The notes: generated from the letters alone by a model not told the origin. A stretch of 64,000 nucleotides of DNA from Pedobacter sp. Leaf176 (GCF_001424305.1 NZ_LMPD01000003.1:738493-802492), one strand, 5' to 3'. Positions 46,383-55,429 are shown, numbered from the stretch's first letter. Program-made: numbers and translations.

Positions 46383-46403
46383 TGCAACCGAATAGTTTCA
46401 CAT
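46359..46403 (+). promoter_or_regulatory. Operator: palindrome plus direct repeat
   Basis: Palindrome GTTGCACA (46367-46374) / TGTGCAAC (46381-46388) around TATATT, and two direct repeats ACCGAATAGTTGCACAT (46359-46375) and ACCGAATAGTTTCACAT (46387-46403), 28 bp apart. They surround the -7 element, so the ArsR-type product probably represses its own operon here. Confidence 0.7.
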
Positions 46404-46417
46404 TTAAATTTACCCTG

Positions 46418-46735
46418 ATGAGAAGAGATATTTTTCAAGCCGTAGCCGACCCTACCCGAAGAGCCATTATCATGTTAATTGCTTTACAGGCGATGACCCC
46501 TAATGCGATTGCCGAAAACTTTAACACCACCAGGCAAGCCGTTTCCAAGCATCTCCGGATTTTAACGGAGTGCAATTTAGTAAAGCAGGAACAACAGGGC
46601 CGCGAAATTTACTATTCCCTGGAAATTGAGAAAATGGAGGAAATAGACAAATGGATAAATGAATTAAGAAAAATTTGGGAAACCAGATTTAATCAGCTCG
46701 ATGATGTATTATCAATACTTAAAAACCAGAAATAA
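46418..46735 (+). CDS. ArsR-type winged-helix regulator
   Basis: 105 aa from ATG 46418 ([18 protein letters not shown]), the usual start of this family. Helix-turn-helix [26 protein letters not shown] (about 27-52) and wing [13 protein letters not shown]. No metal-binding cysteines, so it is the subgroup paired with SRPBCC proteins. Stop codon overlaps the ATG of the SRPBCC gene (TAATG). Confidence 0.93.
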   Translation: MRRDIFQAVADPTRRAIIMLIALQAMTPNAIAENFNTTRQAVSKHLRILTECNLVKQEQQGREIYYSLEIEKMEEIDKWINELRKIWETRFNQLDDVLSILKNQK

Positions 46736-47241
46736 TGAAAAACAAGCAACAATTTGATTTTACCGTAGACAAAAGCACCAAAACCGTACATATAAATCGG
46801 TCGTTTAATGCTGAACTCAACCTGGTTTGGGATGCCTTTACCAAAGCAGAAATTCTCGACCAATGGGTAGCGCCTAAGCCTTGGACTTCCAGAACCAAAT
46901 ACATGAATTTTGAAGTTGGCGGAAAAAGGTTTTATGCCATGGTAAGTCCGGAAGGTCAGGAACACTGGTCGATTCAGGAATATAAATCCATTAGCCCAAA
47001 AACAAATTTCAAAATGTTCAATGCCTTTGCAGATGAAAATGAAAATCCGCAATTGCCCGGTTCTGACTGGGATTACAATTTCAGCGAAGAAGACGGTACA
47101 ACAAAAGTTCAGATAACCATTTACAACGAATCCCTGGAACGACTGGAACGTATGATTGCAATGGGTTTCAAAGAAGGCTTTACTGCTTCGGTAGAAAATT
47201 TAGAAAAACTATTGGCTGATTTTAAAAAAAACAACAATTAA
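46735..47241 (+). CDS. SRPBCC (AHSA1-like) domain protein
   Basis: 168 aa: [32 protein letters not shown] is the typical N terminus of the activator-of-Hsp90-like group, ending in [21 protein letters not shown]. Translationally coupled to the ArsR gene. This ArsR-SRPBCC pair is common in Bacteroidota; it probably binds a small hydrophobic molecule. A VOC protein gene follows, making a three-gene operon. Confidence 0.92.
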   Translation: MKNKQQFDFTVDKSTKTVHINRSFNAELNLVWDAFTKAEILDQWVAPKPWTSRTKYMNFEVGGKRFYAMVSPEGQEHWSIQEYKSISPKTNFKMFNAFADENENPQLPGSDWDYNFSEEDGTTKVQITIYNESLERLERMIAMGFKEGFTASVENLEKLLADFKKNNN

Positions 47242-47266
47242 CCAAATAAGATAAACACAGAAAATC

Positions 47267-47692
47267 ATGGCATTAATTAACCCACACATCAACTTCAATG
47301 GCAACGCCGAAGAAGCCTTTAACTTTTACAAATCAGCATTCGGCGGAGATTTCCAGAGCATTGTACGCTTTAAGGAAATTGCAAGCGCTGAAAACCCCAT
47401 ATCGGAAAACGAAGCAAACAAAATTATGCACATTGCTTTACCAATCGGTCAGAATGTTTTAATGGGCAATGATGTACCTGAAATTCTGGGTAAAGTAAAC
47501 GAAAGAGAAAACAGGTCTAAAATAGCTATTACCGCAGCCAGTCGCGAAGAGGCCGATATATTATACAATAGCCTCTCTAAAGGCGGAGAAATTGAAATGC
47601 CAATTGCAGACAGTCCATGGGGTTCCTACTTTGCCATGTTCAGGGATAAATTCGGCATCGAATGGATGATTGATTTTAGCACGAATAGCTGA
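47267..47692 (+). CDS. VOC family protein (PhnB-like)
   Basis: 141 aa: NPHINFNGNAEEAFNFYKSAFGGDFQSIVRFKE start, central VLMGNDVP, and SPWGSYFAMFRDKFGIEWMIDF end, as in the PhnB/glyoxalase-like group. Third gene of the ArsR operon, 25 bp after the SRPBCC gene. Function unknown. Confidence 0.92.
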   Translation: MALINPHINFNGNAEEAFNFYKSAFGGDFQSIVRFKEIASAENPISENEANKIMHIALPIGQNVLMGNDVPEILGKVNERENRSKIAITAASREEADILYNSLSKGGEIEMPIADSPWGSYFAMFRDKFGIEWMIDFSTNS

Positions 47693-48088
47693 TCCTTCGA
47701 CTACGCTCAGGATGACAACATTTTTTATTTTCCCCTTATCACAGTGTCCTACTCCCCTCCTTATTTCAAGGAGGGGTTGGGGGTGGTTTCATAATCAGGA
47801 ATTAAAACACCTGTTTATCCAAACCCGATTACAGAGAGGAAATACTTTTTGAAGTTCTGCTGAAAAAGATTGCCATGTCGTTCCTCCTCGCAATGACGGA
47901 ACTTGCTTAAGCAAATCACCTTTCACTCTGAGTTTGTCGAAGACATTTTTCAATCGAAAATAATAAACCGTTCGCCCTTCGACAATTTCAGGATGACAAC
48001 TTTTTTTTATTTTCTCCTTAAGTTAATGACATTGCCCCAGTACCTCCTTAAGTAGGTTGGCTCCCCCAAAAAAAACTTTACGGCAGGT
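47693..48088. repeat. Mosaic of dispersed repeat modules
   Basis: Contains CTTCGACTACGCTCAGGATG (47697-47716), CCCCTCCTTATTTCAAGGAG with GGGTTGGGGGTGG (about 47754-47790), a GTCGTTCCTCCTCGCAATGA module (about 47877-47897), and CTCTGAGTTTGTCGAAG paired imperfectly with CTTCGACAATTTCAGGATG (47926-47996). No gene is credible here; the ORFs starting at 47670 and 48137 consist only of repeat sequence. Confidence 0.7.
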
Positions 48089-48089
48089 G

Positions 48090-48359
48090 TACCTTTGCAC
48101 TATGCTATCTGCACCTCGCTATCGGCATAGGAACTGATGGAAGGAGACCCTTCGACTACGCTCAGGACGTTAAAGCTTGTGCAATCACATTCAACTTACT
48201 GCTGTCCAAGGCAGCGCGTCCTCCCGATTTTTCATCGGGGCTTGTGCTGCCGCCTTAAAAGCTTTAACGAATTTATCCGACATCAGATCCAAGCCTTGAT
48301 TGTTTGCTTCTTGATCATCAAGGATAAAGAAGAAACCATTCGGCGGCTAGCCGAGGCAA
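48090..48359 (-). repeat. 469-bp repeat family, unit C (minus strand, partial)
   Basis: Read on the minus strand: CTTGCCTCGGCTAGCCGCCG, a hairpin TTCTTTATC/GATCAAGAA (one mismatch), GGATAAATTCGTTAAAGCTT, CCGATGAAAAATCGGGAGG, CAAGCTTTAACG, then a 20-bp insertion CTGAGCGTAGTCGAAGGG at 48149-48168, and the TGCCGATAGCGAGGTGCAGA part. Adjacent in tandem to unit D. Confidence 0.85.
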
Positions 48360-48828
48360 GATTGTGTTTAGGGAATAAAAAAAATCCATTGCATTAAGAT
48401 TCCCGCCTGCGCGGGAAAGACGAGTTTTTATAATAAGTTCTGAATTAACATTTTTTACAAGCTTCTATCCGGCATACTATTTAATGAAACTCAATTAATT
48501 AACTACCCCTGCCCCTCCTTGAAAATAAGGAGGGGAGTTCCCCTCAGCGTTTCAAAGCAAGCACCTGCTGATACCTGTCTTTACACCTGCTATCTGCACC
48601 TCGCTATCGGCATAGGGAATGATGGAAGGAGAAAACGTTAAAGCTTGTGCAATCACATTCAACTTACTACTGGCCAAGGCAGCGCGTTCCTCCCGATTTT
48701 TCATCGGGGCTTGTGCTGCCGCCTTAAAAGCTTTAACGAATTTATCCGACAGCAGTTCCAAGCCTTGATTGTTTGCTTCTTTATCATCAAGGATAAAGAA
48801 GAAGCCATTCGGCGGCTAGCCGAGGCAA
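48360..48828 (-). repeat. 469-bp repeat family, unit D (minus strand, full)
   Basis: Complete unit between the two CTTGCCTCGGCTAGCCG starts at 48828 and 48359, 469 bp. Holds the hairpin TTCTTTATC/GATAAAGAA (48777-48800, perfect), the ATCGGGAGG hairpin, the TTTTCTCCTTCCATCATTCC part, GAGGGGAACTCCCCTCC with AAGGAGGGG, and CCCGCGCAGGCGGGAATC. Nearly identical to units G and H at the right end of the window but in the opposite orientation. The short frames in it are not coding, since indels break them between copies. Confidence 0.9.
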
Positions 48829-48924
48829 GATTGTGTTTAGGGAATAAAAAAAAATCCATTGCATTAAGATTCCCGTCTTTGATTTTTTCCCCAACAACCC
48901 CGCTGCTTTACTGTTTAAATATTA

Positions 48925-50475
48925 ATGAGCAAAACCGGACCTAAAACCCTGCGATTAATACTTGGCGACCAACTCAACATTAACCACAGCTGGTATAAAA
49001 ATGTTGATGATTCTGTTTCCTACGTGTTAATGGAGCTTCGAAGTGAAACCGACTATACCTGGCACCACATTCAAAAAATCCTTGGTTTCTTTGCGGCGAT
49101 GCGAAATTTTGCTGAAACGCTCAGACAACGAAAACACCAGGTGACTTATATACACCTGAATGACAAGGACAACATGCAGCGCTTTGATAAAAATTGCGAA
49201 GCCATTATCGAAAAATATCAATTCGAAAAATTTGAATACCAGCTACCCGATGAATACAGGGTGGATGAACATCTAAAAAACTTCACTCAAAGTTTAAAAA
49301 TCCCCTTCAACATAAGCGACACGGAACACTTCTACAGCACCAGGGAGGAGTTAAAAACTTTCTTTTCGGATAAAAAAGTGTTTTTAATGGAAACATTCTA
49401 CCATTACATGCGTAAAAAACATAAAGTGTTAATCATTAACGGCGACCAACCCATACATGGTAAATGGAATTTCGACGAGGACAACCGCAGCAAATTACCC
49501 AAAAATCATAAATCCATTCCGCCTCTTATTTTCGATAATGACCTAAGTGAAATAGAAGCCGAAATCAGGGAGGCCAACATCAAAACCATTGGATCTGTAG
49601 ACAGCCGGCACTTTATATGGCCTGTAAACAGGAAGCAATGTTTGACTTTACTCGACTTCTTTGTTGTAAACTGCTTACACTTATTCGGCACTTTTCAGGA
49701 TGCAATGGCTCCGGTCGAATGGTCGGTTTATCATTCCAGGCTGTCATTTGCGATGAATACAAAGTTACTTTCACCAATGGAAGTGGTTGATAAGGCCATT
49801 GAGACTTATGCCAAAAATCCCGGGGGAATTGCTTACCACCAGCTTGAAGGTTTTGTAAGGCAGATTATTGGCTGGCGGGAATACATGAGGGGAATTTACT
49901 GGTTAAAAATGCCTGACTATGCCGGGCTTAATTACCTTAATCACCAAAATAGCCTACCAAAATGGTTCTGGACAGGAAACACGAAAATGAACTGCCTTCG
50001 AAACGCCATAAATCAATCGCTGCAACTTGCCTATGCGCACCACATACAACGGTTGATGGTTACCGGGAATTTTGCATTGCTGGCAGGTGTCCATCCTGAT
50101 GAAGTGGATGCCTGGTACCTGGGAATTTACATTGATGCGATAGAATGGGTTGAAATTACCAATACCAGGGGCATGAGTCAGTTTGCCGATGGCGGACTGG
50201 TTGGCACTAAACCTTATGTGAGTTCAGCGGCTTACATTCACAAAATGAGTTCCTATTGTGAGGGTTGTTATTATGATAAAGCTAAGAAGACCGGTAAAAA
50301 AGCCTGTCCATTCAACAGCCTATACTGGAACTTTTTTGATAAACATGAGGATATATTGGCTAAGAACCAGCGTCTGAAAATGGTGTATTCAATATGGCAT
50401 AAAATGAAACCTGAAGCCAAAGATGAATTGTTGGAACAAGCTCAATACTATTTAGCTCATATTGATGAGTTGTAG
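48925..50475 (+). CDS. Iron-sulfur cryptochrome/photolyase (FeS-BCP, PhrB-like)
   Basis: 516 aa, cryptochrome/photolyase family protein of the prokaryotic FeS-BCP group (Agrobacterium PhrB-like). N-terminal LRLILGDQLNINHSW (9-23), FAD-binding region with GWREYMRGIYWLKMP (316-330) and NFALLAGVHPDEVDAWYLGIYIDAIEWVE (382-410). Cys357, Cys445, Cys448 and Cys461 have spacings 88, 3 and 13, the same as the four 4Fe-4S ligands reported for PhrB. It should repair (6-4) photoproducts with light, using FAD and probably a lumazine antenna. Single gene. Confidence 0.93.
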   Translation: MSKTGPKTLRLILGDQLNINHSWYKNVDDSVSYVLMELRSETDYTWHHIQKILGFFAAMRNFAETLRQRKHQVTYIHLNDKDNMQRFDKNCEAIIEKYQFEKFEYQLPDEYRVDEHLKNFTQSLKIPFNISDTEHFYSTREELKTFFSDKKVFLMETFYHYMRKKHKVLIINGDQPIHGKWNFDEDNRSKLPKNHKSIPPLIFDNDLSEIEAEIREANIKTIGSVDSRHFIWPVNRKQCLTLLDFFVVNCLHLFGTFQDAMAPVEWSVYHSRLSFAMNTKLLSPMEVVDKAIETYAKNPGGIAYHQLEGFVRQIIGWREYMRGIYWLKMPDYAGLNYLNHQNSLPKWFWTGNTKMNCLRNAINQSLQLAYAHHIQRLMVTGNFALLAGVHPDEVDAWYLGIYIDAIEWVEITNTRGMSQFADGGLVGTKPYVSSAAYIHKMSSYCEGCYYDKAKKTGKKACPFNSLYWNFFDKHEDILAKNQRLKMVYSIWHKMKPEAKDELLEQAQYYLAHIDEL

Positions 50476-50514
50476 TATTCTAGAATGGAACAAATGGCTT
50501 AGCCGTCGCGCCAT

Positions 50515-50990
50515 TGAGATGGCTAAGGGCCAGACTGAGTTGCAAATTAATATAAATGAGACTGTACCTGTCCAATAATTTCTGGTTATTATCATACTAT
50601 GCTTCTCGAAGATTTGCGAACATTTTAGAAGGTTTAAAATAATAATAATAAACCCTTCGATGGGCTACAATTTACGTTATGCAAATCATATATTCAGTAT
50701 TTTTAACTAATTCGCATTTCCATCCAGGCAGGCCCAAGCACAGAATCACCGTTCTACTTTAATCCGGCCTAATAAATTTTTCGGGTAAATGGTTTTTTCT
50801 TGTTTTCATCTGCATTAATGAGCTCAGCAGTGCTTCGGTTTTTGTTTCTTTTTGATGCCAAAAAGAAAGAGCCCTTCGGCGGCGGCGAGCCGAGTCAGTA
50901 CCGTGCTTCATGAAAAAAGGAATCAATATATGTCACTAATATTGATTCTATATTAGCCAGTTAAGGGTCGGACTAAGTGCAGTTAAATAG
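50515..50990. repeat. Degenerate repeat DNA with hairpin copy E
   Basis: Includes a decayed partner (from about 50515) of the 50990-51123 element (AAGGGCCAGACTGAGTTGC, AAATGAGACTGTACC), and at 50845-50868 the hairpin TTTCTTTTTG/CAAAAAGAAA followed by GAGCCCTTCGGCGGCGGC and GAGCCGAG, a variant of the 469-bp family start. No gene. Confidence 0.6.
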
Positions 50991-50994
50991 AAAT

Positions 50995-51123
50995 GAGACT
51001 GTATCATAAATAAAAAATTGTCATCATTTGCTTGCCGAAGGAGCCGTTTAAAATATTTATTCGGCGTTTCGACAGGCTTAATGTGACAATTTTATTAACT
51101 GCAATTATAAATAATACAGTCTC
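50995..51123. repeat. 129-bp palindromic MITE-like element
   Basis: Terminal inverted repeats GAGACTGTAT (50995-51004) and ATACAGTCTC (51114-51123), perfect over 10 bp, and a second inner pair AAAATTGTCA (51014-51023) / TGACAATTTT (51084-51093). Ends just before the stop codon of the DUF2383 gene and may double as its transcription end. No coding capacity. Confidence 0.8.
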
Positions 51124-51131
51124 TTTATTTC

Positions 51132-51584
51132 TTAGTTAGCTGTAGCTTTAAGCGATTTGATTTCAGTAAGCGCGTTTTGAATGCCATCCCTCTGTCTGTT
51201 CAGCAAATCAAGGTGATCAGCATGAATTCCAGGCGATTTCAAAATGCTATCATATTTTTCCACGGCTGCTGTTTCACCAGTTTCGATGGCACCTAAAATA
51301 GCTTGATCTTCTTTACTGCTCAATGCTTCTTTAATGTCTATCCAGGTTCTGTGAATTGCGCCAAGGATACCACCTTCGCTATTGTCTGACTCAGCACCAT
51401 GGCTCGCTAAATGGGCTTTCAATTCCAGTTCATAAGCTTTTCTTTCCGCAGCATATTTCAGAAAAATTGCTTTTAACTCTAAATTGTCTGTTGTTTCACT
51501 TGCAGATTCGTAACCTTCTTTACCATCATTAACGATGGAGATAAGTCCTTTTAAATCTGAGATAATTTCATTATTGTTTTCCAT
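51132..51584 (-). CDS. DUF2383 (PA2169-like) four-helix protein
   Basis: 150 aa, predicted four-helix bundle of the ferritin-like DUF2383/PA2169 family: DLKGLISIVNDGKEGYESASETTDN, FLKYAAERKAYELELKAHLASHG, ILGAIHRTWIDIKEALSSKEDQAILGAIETGE, and HLDLLNRQRDGIQNALTEIK. Probably a cytoplasmic stress protein; the family is linked to general stress in several genera. Near another ferritin-like gene (DUF892), which suggests a shared stress context. Confidence 0.92.
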   Translation of the reverse strand: MENNNEIISDLKGLISIVNDGKEGYESASETTDNLELKAIFLKYAAERKAYELELKAHLASHGAESDNSEGGILGAIHRTWIDIKEALSSKEDQAILGAIETGETAAVEKYDSILKSPGIHADHLDLLNRQRDGIQNALTEIKSLKATAN

Positions 51585-51815
51585 ATTTTTTTTAGATTTC
51601 TATAATAACCGGATACCTTGATAAATGTTTTAATAATCACTTCAAGCTATAAGTTATTACTTTTGGTTGTTTCTTCCTGACTGTTTATCAAAGGAAAATT
51701 TATAGTCAGAAATTATAATTAAAAGGAAATTGGAAATAGAAAGTGGAAATGGAGAAGCAGCATAATACATTACGCCAACATATATATTTGGCGCTGAGAA
51801 TGACCGATAATGAAA

Positions 51816-52424
51816 TTAGTCTGCCAATAAGCCCTTAACCAGGCTTTTCCATTGAGGATATGAAAGGCCTATTTTAGCCGCAATGCCGACGAAGAAATTC
51901 CTGCTTTTATCCAAAAAGCTTCCTTGATCAGTGTTCGGAACTTCGTTACGACCATGTTCTTCGGCAGTTACAACCAGTCCGAATTTCCGGATAACAAATG
52001 TTGAAGTGGCCGTATCTTTAAAAAAATGTGCTGTTGGCCCGTCTTTATCCATTGGATGATTACAAGGCCGGACAATGACAGATAATACTTGCTGCTCATC
52101 TTCTGATAGCAATTTAATGTCCTCTATCCTAACCCAGTCGTAGCCCATACCAACATGTGTACCTGGCCCCGGGATGTCAATTCTGATGAAGTCGCCGGTT
52201 TCCGCCGTCCGGTCTGCCCGAATACCGTGGGCATCTATTAATTGAAATGAAGATATACCCGCATACTTTTCCCATTCGTTAATGCTTAATAGACGTTTTG
52301 ATGCCTTATCAAATAAAACCTGGGCTTCCGCTTCAGTTTTAAAAATACGCTTCTCAATGGCATCAATAGCGCTGCCTACAACCTGTGGAGGAATGATTTT
52401 ACTATCTACATTTTCGTCTTTCAT
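51816..52424 (-). CDS. Conserved protein of unknown function
   Basis: 202 aa, cytoplasmic, no signal. A conserved-looking core IDIPGPGTHVGMGYDWVRIEDIKLLS (about 83-108) and RPCNHPMDKDGPTAHFFKDTATSTFVIRKFG (about 118-148). I recognise the general type from Bacteroidota but no domain. Encoded between two ferritin-like stress genes; divergent from the DUF892 gene. Confidence 0.7.
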   Translation of the reverse strand: MKDENVDSKIIPPQVVGSAIDAIEKRIFKTEAEAQVLFDKASKRLLSINEWEKYAGISSFQLIDAHGIRADRTAETGDFIRIDIPGPGTHVGMGYDWVRIEDIKLLSEDEQQVLSVIVRPCNHPMDKDGPTAHFFKDTATSTFVIRKFGLVVTAEEHGRNEVPNTDQGSFLDKSRNFFVGIAAKIGLSYPQWKSLVKGLLAD

Positions 52425-52637
52425 ATCCTTTGAAAAATACAGGGGAGCAATACCGTCAAGCCCCTTTCAATATAACCCTGCCTGCTATAAATAAGTTTTG
52501 TCTTATTTGTATTGGATGGCGAAGACTATGGAATGAATTTTACATTCACGCGTACTAATTGAATAAATTGCGTATTAATTCATTGGAACATTTAATGTTT
52601 TAAGCGGTTGTGTATATACAATATTTAAAATAAAACT

Positions 52638-53225
52638 ATGGCTACCACAGAAAAAAGCAAAGCAACTACAACAAAAAGTGCAGCAAAAACTAAAACTGCA
52701 GCAAATACAAAATCCAAAACCGGAAAGATGGAAAATTCCGAGTTTCATGAATTCTTTGTTGATGAACTTAAGGACATCTACTGGGCAGAAAAACACCTGG
52801 TGAAAGCACTACCGAAAATGAAGAAGGCAGCTACCAGCCCGGAACTCGCCGCAGCGTTTGAAAAACATACACAGGAAACCCAGACACATATTGAAACATT
52901 AGAGCAGGTATTCTCACTTTTAGAAGAGAAAGCAGCAGCAAAAAAATGCGACGCAATGGCTGGCTTATTAGAAGAAGCTGATGGAATTATCGAAGATACG
53001 GATGCAGGTACAATGATTCGCGATGCGGGACTTATCCTTGCGGCACAAAAAGTAGAGCATTATGAAATCGCTACTTACGGTACTTTAAAAGTATTTGCAG
53101 AAAATATGGGTCATACTGAAGTAGCAGAATTGCTCGGCCAGACGCTGGAAAATGAAAAAGCAACCGATGTTGCGCTTACAGAATGCGCAGTTAGCTTTGT
53201 TAATGAGGCTGCCTCACAGGAATAA
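52638..53225 (+). CDS. DUF892 (YciE/YciF) ferritin-like protein
   Basis: 195 aa. The first 35 residues are a basic Lys/Thr/Ala-rich tail (TTKSAAKTKTAANTKSK), followed by the ferritin-like four-helix domain: FHEFFVDELKDIYWAEKHLVKALPKMKKAA, AFEKHTQETQTHIETLEQVF, DAGLILAAQKVEHYEIATYGTLKVFAE and LGQTLENEKATDVALTECAV. Carries the Glu/His ligands for a di-iron site. A stress or iron-handling role is inferred. The tail could bind DNA or polyanions. Confidence 0.92.
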   Translation: MATTEKSKATTTKSAAKTKTAANTKSKTGKMENSEFHEFFVDELKDIYWAEKHLVKALPKMKKAATSPELAAAFEKHTQETQTHIETLEQVFSLLEEKAAAKKCDAMAGLLEEADGIIEDTDAGTMIRDAGLILAAQKVEHYEIATYGTLKVFAENMGHTEVAELLGQTLENEKATDVALTECAVSFVNEAASQE

Positions 53226-53294
53226 CAATAAAAAATAAATTCTGGAAAGCGTTGAAAGGTCAAAAGATTAGAACAATTCATTGAAAGATTAGAG

Positions 53295-53320
53295 AGTCCG
53301 GTGTTTTACCGGACTTTTTT
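53295..53320 (+). terminator. Terminator of the DUF892 gene
   Basis: AGTCCGGT-GTTTT-ACCGGACT followed by TTTTT, about 70 bp after the stop codon. Confidence 0.88.
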
Positions 53321-53447
53321 GTTTGGTTTTAGTATTATTTGTTTCCGTCATCCGAAAGCTATCGGATCCCGCGCAGGTGGAAATCTTTTGATACAGACTC
53401 TTTTTTTTCGTTTTATTTGTAACTTCATTTTCCAAATCAAACCAGAC

Positions 53448-54011
53448 ATGTCTTATTGCAGTGCCATCGAATTAATGCAGCCCGAAGAAAGAAAGGCTTT
53501 GCACAAAAACTACCACGATAACCATTACGGTTTCCCAATTCACGACGATAATGAACTGTTCGGCAGGCTGCTTATGGAGATTAATCAAGCCGGACTAAGC
53601 TGGGAAACAATTTTAAAAAAGGAAAAGTCTTTTCGCAACGCATACGACAACTTTAACCTGAAAAAGGTTGCAGCTTATAATGAAACTGACCTGGAAAGAC
53701 TGCTAAACGATGCCGGGATTATAAGAAACCGTTTAAAAATTAATGCAGCCATCGAAAATGCAAAAACCATGTTGTCGCTACAGGTCACATACGGTTCATT
53801 TGAAAAATGGCTGGAACACCACCACCCAAAGACTAAAGAAGAATGGATAAAGTTATTCAAAAAGACCTTCAGGTTTACAGGTGGCGAAATTGTGAATGAA
53901 TTTTTAATGAGCATCGGCTATCTGCCGGGTTGCCACGACGACAATTGCCCTGTTAACATCGAAATAGTGAAGCAAAAACCGATGTGGCTAAATAAAAATA
54001 GTGATGCGTGA
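53448..54011 (+). CDS. tag: DNA-3-methyladenine glycosylase I
   Basis: 187 aa from ATG 53448 (MSYCSAIELM); the longer frame to 53301 runs through the terminator and a repeat fragment and is rejected. Zinc ligands of Tag are visible: Cys4 and the C-terminal CHDDNC with the His-x3-Cys spacing; core GFPIHDDNELFGRLLMEINQAGLSWETIL and NDAGIIRNRLKINAAIENA. It removes 3-methyladenine from alkylated DNA. Lies close to the Ada/AlkB operon, in line with an alkylation-repair neighbourhood. Confidence 0.95.
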   Translation: MSYCSAIELMQPEERKALHKNYHDNHYGFPIHDDNELFGRLLMEINQAGLSWETILKKEKSFRNAYDNFNLKKVAAYNETDLERLLNDAGIIRNRLKINAAIENAKTMLSLQVTYGSFEKWLEHHHPKTKEEWIKLFKKTFRFTGGEIVNEFLMSIGYLPGCHDDNCPVNIEIVKQKPMWLNKNSDA

Positions 54012-54086
54012 AAATAATCAGGCGGACAACTGAATTTGATTCAGGATTTGAGTTTTGTTTTCAGTCAAAAACTATATCTTCATCAT

Positions 54087-54776
54087 ATGGAGATTGTATC
54101 TAAAATAGCCTTTCGAAAAATCCTTTTCAGTGTAATTGCCTTAATTATTATCCTTTTTCTACAGCCGGTTTTGACCGGGATGTATATCAGGCTGTATGCC
54201 ATCCCCGTTACGCCTAAGCTTTTTCTTTTTACAAGATTATTCTACTGGGTTTTGGCGCTTGGTATCTGGCAGTATGCTAAAAAAATAGAGAAACAGCCTA
54301 TACTGCTCTGGAAAGAACAGAAATACGATTTTATATTTTATTTAATTTCCATTGTTTTGATCTTCATTTCCGTTATCCTCTCGGTGTCGATTATCCGGAT
54401 AGTATGCCATTTTTTTCATGTTGATATAAAAAGCGAAACGCTGGAAAACGCCATCCGGATGTTTAAAGCACACAGATATTTAGCTGTATTTGCTGCATTA
54501 ACGGCAGGCGTTACCGAAGAATTAATTTTCCGTGGCTATTTACAACCAAGATTAGAAGTACTTTTTAAAAATCCCTATGTCGCTATATTTGTTTCCTCTG
54601 CTATTTTTGGATTGCTACATTTTGGATTTGGTACCATAATAAACATGGTTGGTCCTTTTGTGATCGGCTTAATATATGCAATTTACTATCAAAAATACCG
54701 AAATATTAAAGTACTTATGATAAGCCATTTTCTTTGGGATATGATTGTAATTTTTATTTCCATAAATCGTTATTAA
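54087..54776 (+). CDS. CPBP family intramembrane metalloprotease
   Basis: 229 aa from ATG 54087 (MEIVSKIAFRK). Six or more membrane segments. CPBP/Abi motifs: EELIFRGYLQPR (motif 1, Glu-Glu and Arg), GLLHFGFG (motif 2 with His) and SHFLWDM (motif 3 with His). Bacterial members are Rce1-like proteases with poorly known substrates, some giving self-immunity to bacteriocins. Independent gene. Confidence 0.9.
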   Translation: MEIVSKIAFRKILFSVIALIIILFLQPVLTGMYIRLYAIPVTPKLFLFTRLFYWVLALGIWQYAKKIEKQPILLWKEQKYDFIFYLISIVLIFISVILSVSIIRIVCHFFHVDIKSETLENAIRMFKAHRYLAVFAALTAGVTEELIFRGYLQPRLEVLFKNPYVAIFVSSAIFGLLHFGFGTIINMVGPFVIGLIYAIYYQKYRNIKVLMISHFLWDMIVIFISINRY

Positions 54777-55068
54777 TTCAACAGGTTTCGAATGGTCGAA
54801 TGCAAAAATATTTAGCAGAAACATATTAAAACCCTTTTAAATTCAGAAGAGTTTTTCCCCATACAGATTCCTGATAATGAAGCTGAAAAACCAGAAACTA
54901 CTTAAATCGAAAATGATTATATTTCTTAACAGATAAGCAGCAAAACCAATGAAATTGATATTAAAAATGTTTTAATTGAAAAGATTAGTAATTGTTTTGA
55001 AGCGATACAGCATAATTAAACTACTCATGGATTTAGCGTGTGATAGCTAAAATCAATATATTCAGGCC
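54777..55068. other. AT-rich gap
   Basis: 292 bp between the CPBP and 95-aa protein genes. No ORF, hairpin terminator, RNA gene or repeat stands out. Confidence 0.4.
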
Positions 55069-55356
55069 ATGAAAAGTTTACCGGAGTTTAAAGCATCATT
55101 AAAAGATGAGAGGCCTGATCCTAATTTATCCGTTCAATTACTGGCACTATGGCACGATGGGAAAGGGAACTGGCATGAAGCCCATAAGCAGGTTGACCAC
55201 TTAAACGACACTTTATCTGCACACGTACATGCTTACCTGCATCGCAAGGAAGGCGACATCTGGAATGCCGATTATTGGTACCAGAAAGCGAAACAAAGCC
55301 GCCCTGAAATCTCATTGGATGAAGAATGGGAAAAGCTGGTTATACAATTCCTGTAA
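55069..55356 (+). CDS. Small conserved protein of unknown function
   Basis: 95 aa. Typical pattern LSVQLLALWHDGKGNWHEAHKQVDHLNDTLSAHVHAYLHRKEGDIWNADYWYQKAKQ: two helix pairs reminiscent of a degenerate TPR, with a conserved HAYLHRKEGD. Proteins like this are widespread in Bacteroidota and other phyla without known function. Confidence 0.85.
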   Translation: MKSLPEFKASLKDERPDPNLSVQLLALWHDGKGNWHEAHKQVDHLNDTLSAHVHAYLHRKEGDIWNADYWYQKAKQSRPEISLDEEWEKLVIQFL

Positions 55357-55401
55357 AAGGGGGCAAGAATTTATTCTGACAACTTAGCAAGTTTCGGGTG
55401 G

Positions 55402-55429
55402 TTTAGCTTTAAAATCAAAACTACTTTTG
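55402..55429 (+). promoter_or_regulatory. Promoter of the adaptive-response operon
   Basis: TACTTTTG (55422-55429) matches TAnnTTTG; TTTAG at 55402-55406 is a candidate -33. It is 20 bp before the ATG of the AraC-Ogt fusion gene, so the leader is short. Confidence 0.5.

Noticed and set aside
53301..53447. Longer N terminus of the DNA glycosylase
   Set aside because: It would start inside a transcription terminator and pass through a repeat fragment; family start MSYC with zinc ligand Cys4 fits ATG 53448.
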